Positions 21,590 through 31,239 of a stretch of DNA of 64,000 bases are shown piece by piece. The stretch lies in the NCBI GenBank assembly GCA_946894095.1, contig OX335661.1:17434120-17498119 (forward strand), given 5' to 3'. The notes beneath the pieces are model-generated. The model was not told where the DNA came from, ran no database searches, and saw only the letters and a list, made by a program, of their open reading frames with translations. The translations under genes and the position numbers were made by a program. How positions within the stretch are numbered: position 1 is the stretch's first letter; each line of letters starts with the position of its first letter. Origin of the DNA: Incurvaria masculella (Eukaryota > Arthropoda > Insecta > Lepidoptera > Incurvariidae).

Positions 21590-21815
21590 ACATTCGTTTT
21601 AATATTCTCAAGTAGATTCCACACAACTACCGTCATGATATTAGCCCATACCCCACATCCCAAAGAAATTGGTTGCCTTCCCTTTGTTAGCATGGATACA
21701 CTAAACTGGATGGAAAACACTGATTTTTCGTTGCTGCTTCAACCATAGTTTCATCCAATGCGGTGATATCAACCCAGGCGGGCTTCACCCTATCACCTAG
21801 GAGCGGAAGGGGACA
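21590..21815 (-). mobile_element. SINE body fragment
   Basis: CCGTCATGATATTAGCCCA, ACTGGATGGAAAACACTGA, TTTCATCCAATGCGGTG and CCAGGCGGGCTTCACC match the SINE body of 30081-30470 in reverse. The head is absent. Confidence 0.7.
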
Positions 21816-22680
21816 ATCGCGGGTAATTAGACTGAAAAAAATATATCGATACTATTCAATTGGTTAAAATAACTGGTTAATATATACTGTTTTGGTTCAT
21901 TTTTTTATATTACCGTAATACATTCATAGTAATGAAAAATTCCTTACCATAAATGACTGCATTTTAACTGTGCGAAAACATAGAACAGTTGCACTTTTTT
22001 TTTCTGTGTACACAAAAATACAGAAACATTTAGGAAATGTGAGAACATTCTGAACTTTTATAACGAAACCTACAAATATTCATAGAAACACAATTATTTT
22101 TACATTCATAAAATGTTATTCTTACTGTTCTTGTGCGAAATAAAAACTAAAAAAAAAGTTTCGGTTCGTTTTTTATATTCCGTCCCTGTGATTACTTTCA
22201 AAGTAATTAACGTTATCAGGACATATAGCCAATGATATCAAAGGATCTTTCCGATGTAAAGATACAGCGTATACATAATATTAAAGCTAGCAAATAACTG
22301 AGCGTGAGTTTCGTGAATGGAATCCTCATGTTCCTCAGGTCTCGGTCAATTTTCACCGAACTCGTAGAATTGAAGGCTTAGCTTGAGCTTATAGCGACAT
22401 GCAAATGGTGTGCAAGGTGCCTTTAAATCTGGAGCACGGTAGCGCCCCGCCAATTCGAGCAAACACAACCTGAACATCCTTTCCTGGAAGGGAATCAGCC
22501 CCCCAGATCTCTGCACTGAGTTAGAGGTAGAGGTCAATCCAACCTCAATGGGTACTCCAACTGAAAGTATGTAATTAGTTAGATGGTCACGTACGGTAGG
22601 TCGCCGCACGCTCCTCAACGAGCTGACCGTGCACGCTGCTGAGGAACTTGCTGACACGCGACGTGGCGCACGTCAGCCAG
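21816..22680. other. Upstream region of the secreted-protein gene, nothing recognised
   Basis: AT-rich on the left and GC-richer in the last 100 bases near the promoter. No named repeats seen. Confidence 0.45.
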
Positions 22681-22693
22681 CACTCGCGCCAGA

Positions 22694-22729
22694 TATAAGT
22701 CCGATCACGTCTGACAGCAAGGTTCAGTG
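22694..22729 (+). promoter_or_regulatory. Core promoter of the secreted-protein gene: TATA box plus initiator
   Basis: TATAAG at 22694-22699 is followed by an arthropod initiator TTCAGTG at 22723-22729. The spacing from TATA to the initiator A is about 32 bases, as expected. This gives a 5' leader of only about 20 bases before the ATG at 22746. Confidence 0.75.
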
Positions 22730-22745
22730 AGTAGCAGGAACAGAG

Positions 22746-25700
22746 ATGTGGCGAGTTGTGTTGGCAGCGTGCGCGGCGCTCGCGCTCGGGCTCGCTGCAG
22801 CTGAGGTTAGTAATCGATCTATTTCTTGGGAACCAATTCGATTTTTTGTATATTCAAAACACTATTTTATGATTGTAAATCAGCCGCTCTGATGGCCATC
22901 AGATGGGAGATCAGATCAGATCAGCCATATGGCTCTCCATATGAACGGGAACAAGGTGTTGCAAGCTACTCTGTACTTTTTAGGGTTCCGTACCCAAAGG
23001 GTGAAAACGGAACCCTATTACTAAGCCTCCGCTGTCCGTCCGTCCGTCCGTCCGTCCGTCCGTCCGTCCGTCCGTCTGTCCGTCTGTCACAGGGCTGTAT
23101 CTCAGTAACCGTAACAGATAGACAGCTGAAATTTTCATAGAGTGTGTATTTATTTTGCCGCTATAACAACACATTGGTAAGATTAAGAAATAATTAAAAT
23201 TAAAGGGGGTCCCCATACAAAAAACGTGTTTTTTTTGTATACATTTTTTTACGATGGTACGGAACCCTTCGTGTGCGAGTCCGATTCGCACTTGGCCGGT
23301 TTTTCAGGATTCCAGTGCTCATCTACCTGAACATCTGGAGCTTTCTAGCATCAGATGTTCAGGCTTGAGCATGTATCCATCAGATGCATTCATTTCTGAG
23401 CACTGAAATGCTCGAAACAGAGATAATAGTAGGATCGGTACGTACGACCAATAACACTTTTAGGGTCTCTTTCACGAAGTACTGATTAGCTTAGTCCGTA
23501 CGTTAAAGGGCCTTTCTTAACATCTCGCAATCGATACTAGTACAAGATAATCAGCACTTTTAATTAAATTAAATAATTACTTGGTGAAAACAAAACTTTG
23601 CCTGGTTTGTTTTAATCGCCACTTAAAGTGCTGATTTTCTTGTGCTGGTATTTATTGCAAGCTAGACCGTGGAGGGAGGCCGTGGATCGGGTAAATATCG
23701 CCCATTGTACGATTTATTTAAATGAAATATTTTCAAAAGGACAAAATTGTCCGAATTTCGATCCAAGTATATATGGCCACTCAATTTAAGGACGGCCCTG
23801 GCATGGCACCTAGTTACCATATGGTGTATGACATACGACAGTAGGTGTGGTATGAGCCGATATATTTTTCTCACATAAATTGCAGTCCACAGAAAATTTG
23901 GGAAGAAAAAGTGTACTGCTGGTCATTTATTAGAAGAAACAGAATCCTTGTGAAATAAAACGTGAATCACATGTGTTTTTCATCGTCCTCGTGCCTCTTA
24001 ATTTTCTGATATGAAACTATGTATTCAGCTCACTGTAGTAGCAAACTAATAGTAACTAAACGTGCAAATGTTTCACAATGTTTGGTTGCCACTGGAGCAG
24101 TGCATTTTTCATTGCCGCTTCAACCATAGTTTCATCCAATGCGGTGGTACCAACCCAGGCGGCCTTAACCTCGGATGGTAGGAGAAGGATACCTACAGTT
24201 TAACATGGGTTCCGAACCATGGAACAGCTCGCATTCGTAACCAAATGCACTAATCCAACTCAGAAAGAGAAATGAAGTGGTGCATGATCGGAGAGAGGAT
24301 TTGAACCCAGACCTCTGGCATGAAAGGCAAGTTCTCTAAACCCTAGACCACGAGCTGTACAAATGTGATTTACCCCTCGTCAACACTCACTCGCTGCCTT
24401 GCAAACTTCACATCAAGTCCAGAAGCTCTTACAATTTATGGCTGTTTACAAATTTTCAGGCATACCATAAACATGATTTATGTTCCAATCATCAATGGTT
24501 TAGCTTGATTGGAAGTACCCTAGACTTATTGTGATTTGGGAATCGTGCGTGTTAGTGGGTGCGAAATTCGTTAATTTGTTCAAAATGGACACGTGTAGAC
24601 GTGAGTAATTTGGAAAACTGCAATTTTTATGTAACTCTAAGTCCCCTGAAACTCGGATATAGGAGCGTGGCTTCTCCAAATGATTCGCGTAAATATTTGC
24701 ACAGTGTGAGCGCATTCGACATTGCTAGGACATGGCATGGCGTCCTGTCGGATATGCGCTGTGGTACCTGAAAAAAACACTTTCCCCTTTTTTTTTTTAT
24801 GTGACTGGACATGGATGGCTAATACCACAAGTTCTGTCATGGTATTAGCCCAACACACCACATGGGAACTAGGTGCCATGCCAGGACCTTCCTTATATTG
24901 CACGGCTACATTGAACTGGATGGAAAGCACGGACAATTTTCATTGCCGCTTCGACCATCGTTCATCCAATGCGATGGTACCAACCCGGGCGGGATAAACC
25001 CTACCACCTAGTAAGTAAGGAAGGGGACCTACAGCTTAACGTGGAATCCGAACCACGGCCAGCCTCTCTCAACGGTCGAATGGTCACCCATCCAAGACCA
25101 GACCGGACCCAGCGTTGCTTAACTTCGGAGAGCGATCGCCGAAGTGTCGCGCCACTGGGCCACCGAGGCTGACAAGCAAATAATAACCTAACATAAACAA
25201 ATAATTGTATTGTATCCAAGCTACTTCTCATGTTCTCATACTGGAGCTGTATAACAACCGAACCGAGCGAACAATGCCTTCTGTGAGCCCACACATGTTT
25301 TATGTAACCTGCGCTTTACCTTATGCAGTTCGATAAACACTTTGCTAGGTTTGTATTCACGCATAGAGGTGACAATTTTCCGAGGACCCGCAATTTCTGA
25401 CAGGTGTTGCAATGTACTGCCCTGTAAAAAATTCAGGCGTTTTCCACGATGTTTTTCCGTAACAAATCGTGATAATCGGTGTATGTAACACCATTCTTCA
25501 CAGATGCCATGCGAAGCTTCATTCCTGGACTCAAAAACTCGTCCGACGAGACAGTTGGACTTCGGAGAGAGGGGAGAATGCTGCCCGTGCATCGCCGCCG
25601 ACTCGACGGGGCGAGCGGCTCCGGGGAGAGACCCCGCCGACCCCGCCGACCCCGCCGACCCCGCAGACTCCTCGGGGACAACTCAAGAGCGAAAGGCTTC

Positions 25701-28053
25701 GGGTTATTGTACCTGCACCGGGAAGGAACAGGATCTAATGCCTCAGCCGTCCACGGCGGTGCGCGCCGTGAGCGGAAGACCGAAAGACTACTCGAGGTGG
25801 GTGCTTACTTATGTACATTGACATTCGTTTTTTGTTTTCAGACTGTTCTATTGAACATTTCGGAGGCGCTAAATGCTATTAATAAGCCACTGTCTCCGTT
25901 CTGCCAACACCTGCCTTCAGCAGGCACTGTCGACATTCAATCAATACGGACCGTTTTTTTATGGGATTGATAAAACGTGGAATGTACTGGCGGCATGGTG
26001 TCAGCAGCCCCTGAAACATTTTGAAAGCACATGGGAGGTGTCAGGTCAAATATAACTTATTCGGTGGTAGGTGAATCTTGCTTTAGAGTCTGGCGGCTAT
26101 AGCCTACATATATATCGCCACACATATAGTTCCGATAACTGGAGCAGTCGGATAGCTCAGTGTTGTTATCTACCCTAGAATACGTTTTAGATTTAGAGCA
26201 ACTCTCAATGAGAGTACAGACAGAATACAGACTTTCAGACTAGACAAGTTTATAGTCTCTGCTAAGTTATTTTTGTCCGCTTCGCCGAGTCCTAGTTAAG
26301 TATACGTCGAGTTACTAATTTGCGTCCATCACATATTTGAGCACCCGAGCGAAGGCCGGTAAAATGTGGGCGATATCCTACATATTTACACTGATATTGC
26401 ACAAATCAAACTATCGTAACAATAGGCGACAATATTAACAATTTATTTTCTTGTTCATTTAGATTTGCGGACCCTGGTGACCCCAAGACACTATTCGGAC
26501 CAGAAATAAGACTGATATCTTCAGTTCTGGAGACGTTGAAAGCTGCCAACGAAGACGAGCTCACGGAAGTGCGCTCCAGGGCAGCCGCCGTGCCCTCGGA
26601 CAGGCTGGGCACTGCACTGCTGTCTTCAAGAAAACTCTCATCTCCCATTAAATCCGCGGGCAGAACCGCTACCGTGACTGTGAAGACTGCACCGACGTTA
26701 GCAAAATTAAATCCGAAAACATCGAGCATTGCATCAAGACGAAAAGCAACATCAAAATTACAAGATAGTATTGCTTCTCCAAGTTGGGTCACATCGCAAA
26801 ATATCTCACCAAACGCACTAGGTGCGCCGATGACTCCGCGAAAACAACACCTGTCATTATTTCCTCGTTTAGGAAACCCCTCAATTGGAAGATCAAACAT
26901 TGAAAGTAAACCTCTTCCTTCTTTGAGATTTTCTAAAAGTCAGCCGGGGAAAATTAGGGCGGCTAGCAGCCACCTAGCAATTGATGGAATAGACAAAACG
27001 GATTTAAAAATTAACAGCAAACTCGGACAGCCAGTGGGTTCTAAGCCTACCTTACAAGGGGTTTTGAGTAAAACCAAAGCGAATTATTCTACTAAAAAGG
27101 GTCTTACCGCTTTAAAATCATCACCCAAAATAATAAATGATGGACCCCAGTCAAAAATATCGAGTGATATGGTTGAAGCAGCGAGTACTCGTAACTCTGC
27201 TCTTAAGAAAACTTTATTTAGTCCGTCAAAAATAAAATTACCCGCTGCAGCCACTAAACCCAAAGTGACACCAAAAACACATCCAAAAATTATTAAATCA
27301 AAAAGTAAGATCGGTGTTAAGGCAGTTCCTTTATTAGGAAGTTCACCTTTTTTGCCACTCAAACCTATCGGTAGATCTAAGGATGATTATTTACTAAAGG
27401 GTAACGGGGTTTCGTCTCAGAACAACCATCCTCTAGATCAAATTAAGAATTTTGATGCTTTAAAAATCGGTGGTCGGTTATTAGATGGTTTTGATAGAGT
27501 TAGAAATACTATAGCGACTGCGTTGCTAGGAAAATCTTTATTGAATGATAAAAATAGAAATGACCCAACCCAAGAAACGCAACATACATCTTCTGATGGA
27601 CACTCAGCATCAAAATCGTCGGATGACATGGAAAGTTCATCGAGTAATGCTGAAAGCGTGGCGAAATTGCCGAATTTACGTTCAGAATTATCCCCATCTA
27701 ATGATGAAGTAGTAGATCAACCTGAAATCATACCAGAAACAAGGTTGTCCAAAATTCCGTTAAAATCTTCAAAAGCAGCACAAGCAAAGAAACCATTAGG
27801 TGCAACCAACTTTGCAATAATGAAGAGAAAGGATTTCAATAAGTCTGATCCGCCAATTAACGCTCAAATAAAAAAACAATCACTTGAAAACGATGAAAAT
27901 GATGCCGATGGTAAGCAAATTTTATCGAGCACCAAAAAAATGATGCCATCTGAAGGCATTGAATGCTCTAAATGCAACGGCCAAGCTCCTTCCGAACCCA
28001 ATATAATGAAGGGAGAAAAAGTGTTTAACTGTAAGTTGGTGTGTAATTCATGA
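22746..28053 (+). CDS. Secreted Lys/Ser-rich protein of unknown function (647 aa)
   Basis: Exons 22746-22805, 25504-25796 and 26463-28053 join in phases 0 and 2 with GT-AG ends; total 1944 bases. Residues 1-19 form a signal peptide (MWRVVLAACAALALGLAAA). Residues about 21-118 are Cys-containing (GECCPCI, GYCTCTG) with a DPA tandem repeat (four DPAD-type units). Residues from about 119 contain a short helical segment (PEIRLISSVLETLKAANEDE). The remaining roughly 490 residues are low-complexity, basic and rich in Lys, Ser, Pro and Asn, and end with a second Cys cluster (ECSKCNG and NCKLVC). No enzyme motif is visible. It looks like an extracellular structural or matrix protein, but I do not recognise a family. 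Intron 1 holds a MITE and two SINEs. Exon 3 has long antisense frames that I regard as shadows. Confidence 0.8.
22976..23304 (-). mobile_element. MINE-2-like MITE copy 3 with (GTCC)n
   Basis: From TTTTTAGGGTTCCGTACCC through a (GTCC)n run near 23036-23090 to GACTCGCAC-like CGATTCGCACTTGGCCGG. It sits in intron 1 of the secreted-protein gene in reverse orientation. Confidence 0.88.
23305..23764. other. Intron 1 of the secreted-protein gene, nothing recognised
   Basis: The short palindromic CATCAGATG/CATCTGATG motifs around 23320-23400 are the only structure seen. Confidence 0.4.
23765..23850 (+). mobile_element. SINE 3' fragment
   Basis: CCACTCAATTTAAGGACGGC and CCTGGCATGGCACCTAGTTA match the 3' part of the SINE body in forward orientation. 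Confidence 0.55.
24090..24360 (-). mobile_element. tRNA-headed SINE with visible A and B boxes
   Basis: In reverse, the head reads AGCTCGTGGTCTAGGG (A-box region) and GTCTGGGTTCAAATCC (B box), followed by the body CATGCACCACTTCATTTC and the CCGCCTGGGTTGGTACC segment. It lies in intron 1 of the secreted-protein gene. The 3' tail is truncated. Confidence 0.78.
24797..25170 (-). mobile_element. SINE with a composite tRNA-A-box and 5S rRNA-like head
   Basis: The body (24797-25060) matches the tRNA-headed SINE of this window. In reverse, the head (25075-25170) begins with TGGCCCAGTGG, a tRNA-type A box, and then contains CCGAAGTTAAGCAACG and CTTGGATGGGTGACC, which are the A-box and C-box regions of the 5S rRNA internal promoter. 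The tail ends at CCATGTCCAGTCACAT next to a poly-A tract. The family thus exists with two different heads. Polymerase III transcription is inferred. Confidence 0.82.
25171..25503. other. End of intron 1 of the secreted-protein gene, nothing recognised
   Basis: No repeat or additional exon seen. The exon 2 acceptor reads TTCTTCACAG. Confidence 0.5.
25797..26462. other. Intron 2 of the secreted-protein gene, nothing recognised
   Basis: The GGATAGCTCAGTG near 26152 resembles a tRNA A box, but no B box follows. The acceptor is TTGTTCATTTAG. Confidence 0.5.
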
Positions 28054-28102
28054 ACCACAACGAAGTTCTTGTTAATGATATAAATATTGTAATGCTGAAT
28101 AT

Positions 28103-28108
28103 AATAAA
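28103..28108 (+). terminator. Poly(A) signal AATAAA of the secreted-protein gene
   Basis: A canonical AATAAA occurs 50 bases after the stop codon at 28053 and is followed by a TTTTTATGTGATG downstream region. Confidence 0.7.
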
Positions 28109-28369
28109 TATTTTGTACATGCTTTTTATGTGATGACTAATTATTTGTAGTGAAGTACCGGAGTTGTTTTCCTCATTACTATGATGTTTCTTTTCATGTT
28201 ATAACTATGGTCACATGACCTCACATAATTATTATGTGTGATACAAAAAAAATATTATTGTTTACTATGGTGAAATTATACCTTGTTTTCGTCGTCGTGA
28301 CATCAATAATGCTTCTATGTGAATGTCGTTGTAAAAACCTCAAATTCATTAAAATACGTTTTTGTCCGC

Positions 28370-28452
28370 CGGTAGTTCAATTAAATATATCCGAGCAATA
28401 TAAGGACGGTCCTGGCATGGCACTTATTTACCATGTCGTATATGTTGCATGT
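28370..28452 (+). mobile_element. SINE 3' fragment
   Basis: TTCAATTAAATATATCCGAG, AAGGACGGTCCTGGCATGGC and ACCATGTCGTA match the SINE 3' body. The rest is missing. Confidence 0.5.
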
Positions 28453-28683
28453 TATGTTATAACGTAATAACGTATATGTTAGTATGATTTTATGAAAGCG
28501 GTTGATATAATGTTTGACATTCATTAAGGTTTTTTTAATACGATATATTTAGGCGAATAAAAACATGTCTTTAAAACGACATTTTTCGACAGTTTTGAAA
28601 TGCGAATATCTAGTAAATTACTGGTCAGATTTTAATGAGGTATGCACCATTTAAGACAGCACGCCAATAACTCCATAAGCTTA

Positions 28684-28991
28684 AAAAACCGGCCAAGTGC
28701 GAGTGGGACTCGCACACGAAGGGTTCCGTACCATCGTAGAAAAAAAAAACAAAAAAATCACGTTTTTTGTATGGGAGCCCCCTTTAATTTTTTTTTTTTT
28801 TCTTACCTATTTGTTGTTATAGCGGCAAAATAAATACACACTCTGTGAAAATTTCAGCTGTCTACCTGTTACGGTTACTGAGATACAGCCCTGTGACAGA
28901 CAGACGGACGGACGGACGGACGGACGGACGGACAGCGGAGGCTTAGTAATAGGGTTCCGTTTTCACCCTTTGGGTACGGAACCCTAAAAAA
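28684..28991 (+). mobile_element. MINE-2-like MITE copy 4
   Basis: Full-length form from AAACCGGCCAAGTGCGAGT to GGGTACGGAACCCTAAAAA, with about seven GGAC units at 28903-28933. The hairpin reads GAGTGGGACTC. Confidence 0.88.
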
Positions 28992-30080
28992 GGATCAATG
29001 GTCGCTCACACTCTGTATACTATTAGGAGAATTTACTTTGAGGAGGTTCTAACTGGCTGGAGGCTGACTCACTCCGCTCGAGCTCTGAATAATTCCAGGA
29101 ACTTTCTTGGAAGTACTAATCTGACACATGTTCTTGATTGAAAACAACTTCTAGGTATCTATGTTGTTTCCTCAAACGGGTTCAAAAGCCAAACGTACGC
29201 ACATTATATTCATGTTTGTAGGCCAATCTTAGGCCAATGGACACGCTTGTTATTTACGAAGCGAGTTTCCTTTACTCGCACTTTAATATTTTTGGCTTCG
29301 AGCGCTATACTAGGGGAGTGCATCGTCCCCACAGAAATCAGAACTCGTGAAAATAAGTTTGCAACGCAGGTTTACCGCGTGGTAGATTTAGGAGAAAGAG
29401 AGTCAAATTATCCTCTAAAAACTAATCACAGGCTTCTGAAAATCCACCATTTCTTAAATTTTAGTTCGTTGCTTTGTTGCATCACCAGGTTGTGGAACCT
29501 GAATAACACTATCAACAGTCCCCAAATGACATATGTACATAGGTGGTGTCGAGCCTCGCAGGGCGCGGATTCGCGAGGTAAGGTGAATGTGACTGTTCTG
29601 AGCACCTATCTTTGGCCCCCGAGCGTGACCTTTGGCACATTGATGCTGGTTTTCATAAAAAATACTTTGTCAGATAAATTGCGATAATTGAGATAAAAGC
29701 GACAGCAGCGCGCGCAGGCAATCAACTAATGTCCATATGTACTTCATCAAAGTAAAAACATATTGTAGAAAGCAAGACAACTCCGGGCTCCTTTCTTCAA
29801 CTCTGGAGCAGTCGCTGGAGTAGAGCTCTGAGGTAGAGCTCGCGCAGAGTGACTAATGCAGTCAGCCATTGATGCCAAGTTACGACTTCAGGAACGCCGA
29901 TGTCACCTACCAACATAACCTACCAATATGGACTGAGTCACCTTTATTACTGAAGAATAGGAGCGCCGTTCAGTAACTAGATTAAAATAATGCCGTGAAG
30001 CTCTACATACATCTAACTTGTAGAAAAGGGAAAGGCATCATAATGGGTAAAATATCTTCTATTTGATCTTCTCTTTCTCT
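28992..30080. other. Intergenic region between the secreted-protein gene and the SINE, nothing recognised
   Basis: A 146-codon frame at 29247-29687 has no recognisable domain and no supporting signals. AGAGCTC-type repeats occur near 29800-29840. Confidence 0.45.
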
Positions 30081-30470
30081 TCTCTGAGCGGCTCGTAGCC
30101 TAGTGGCGCGGGGACTGGCTTAGCGTACCAGAGGTCTGGGTTCAATTCCGACATGCACCACTTTCTTTCTCTTTCCGAGTGTCATTTCGTCACGAATCCG
30201 AGATGCTCCATCGTTTGGAATTCATGTTCCCCTACTAGGTTAGGTGGTAGGGTTTAAGCCCGCCCGGGTTGGTACCATCGCATCGGATGAAAAGATGGTC
30301 GAAGCGGCAATGAAAAATTGTCCGTGTTTTCCATCCAGTTCAATGTAGCCGTGTTCATAAAGGTAGGGTCCTGGCATGGCACCTTATTACTTCCGGAATG
30401 TGGTGCATTGGGCTAATATCATAACGGTAGTTGTGTGGTATTAGCTATCCATGTCAGGCCGCATGAAAAA
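30081..30470 (+). mobile_element. tRNA-derived SINE, best-preserved copy
   Basis: The polymerase III A box TAGCCTAGTGG is at 30096-30106 and the B box GGTTCAATTCC at 30139-30149, with one difference from GGTTCGANTCC. The body runs through CATGCACCACTTTCTTTCTC, CCCGCCCGGGTTGGTACCA, CGAAGCGGCAATGAAAA, CTGGCATGGCACC and ends GCCGCATGAAAAAAA. At least ten more full or partial copies are in this window. It would rely on a partner LINE for reverse transcription; the partner is unknown. Confidence 0.88.
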
Positions 30471-31020
30471 AATTAAAAAAATATCAAAAAATCATTAGCA
30501 ACATCGGAATCGAATTTGTATATGGTGGTTGGATGCAACACAATTTATATTTATGGTTACTTATATCGATTTATGATCAGTTATGCGAAAATGTGAAAAG
30601 AAAAATTATTAAAAATACATAATACATTTTGTTGAATATTTTTTTTGACAATTATTTTGATGCTTGCCTTGCTTATTTTTGTATTGTAAGTGCATAGTTT
30701 CTTTTAAGATATAGACCAAAATAAGCCTCTGGCTATGATAATGACTGATAATAAACTTTTTATGCATTCTTTATCAAATGTAATTTTTGACAACTCCAAG
30801 CTTTCCCTAGGACCCAATGCAGGAAATAAATACAATACAATACAACAGACGTGTAACTATGTACATTTCACCACAGTCCATGCATCAGATATTACATTCG
30901 TTTGTGTGTGCTGTTAGCAGCGTCCATTTAAACATTCATGGCTCCTTGTCCGTTTACGCTGCCCGGTCATTGTCTGACCCTCTGTATGACAGTCACATAC
31001 GCCTTCTTGAAAGAGCTGCG
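30471..31020. other. Upstream region of the lipocalin gene, nothing recognised
   Basis: AT-rich on the left; no promoter element or repeat that I can name until the GC-rich block at 31035. Confidence 0.45.
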
Positions 31021-31034
31021 GTGATTCGTCCATA

Positions 31035-31097
31035 CGGCGCGGCGGCGCGGCGGCGGCGGCGCGGCGGCGGCGGCGCGGGCGGCGGCGGCGCGGAGAT
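31035..31097 (+). repeat. (CGG)n / CGGCGG-rich low-complexity tract upstream of the lipocalin gene
   Basis: About 60 bases made almost only of CGGCGGCGC units lie some 150 bases before the lipocalin start codon. It is followed by ACTTATACC, a poor TATA-like element near 31112. The tract may be part of a CpG-type promoter, which is inference. Confidence 0.7.
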
Positions 31098-31239
31098 GCG
31101 ACGCAACATTACTTATACCAGCAATCAGCGGAACCGGTCTTACAGCAGCATCGAGTGTCGCCTGGTGCGGTCGGGTTCCCTGCACGTTTTTTCCTGTGTA
31201 CGTTCTGGTGTAGTGTGGAGTGAAGTGAGCGACGACAAC

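Noticed and set aside
25075..25152. Possible 5S rRNA gene
   Set aside because: Only the internal promoter region resembles 5S rRNA; the ends are replaced by tRNA-like and SINE sequence.
26150..26220. A-box-like GGATAGCTCAGTG in intron 2 of the secreted-protein gene
   Set aside because: No B box follows at a suitable distance and no cloverleaf forms.
26406..26900. 164-codon minus-strand frame
   Set aside because: It is antisense to exon 3 of the secreted-protein gene and crosses its splice acceptor.
29247..29687. 146-codon open frame
   Set aside because: No ATG-supported context, domain, splice signal or codon bias; surrounding sequence is unassigned intergenic DNA.
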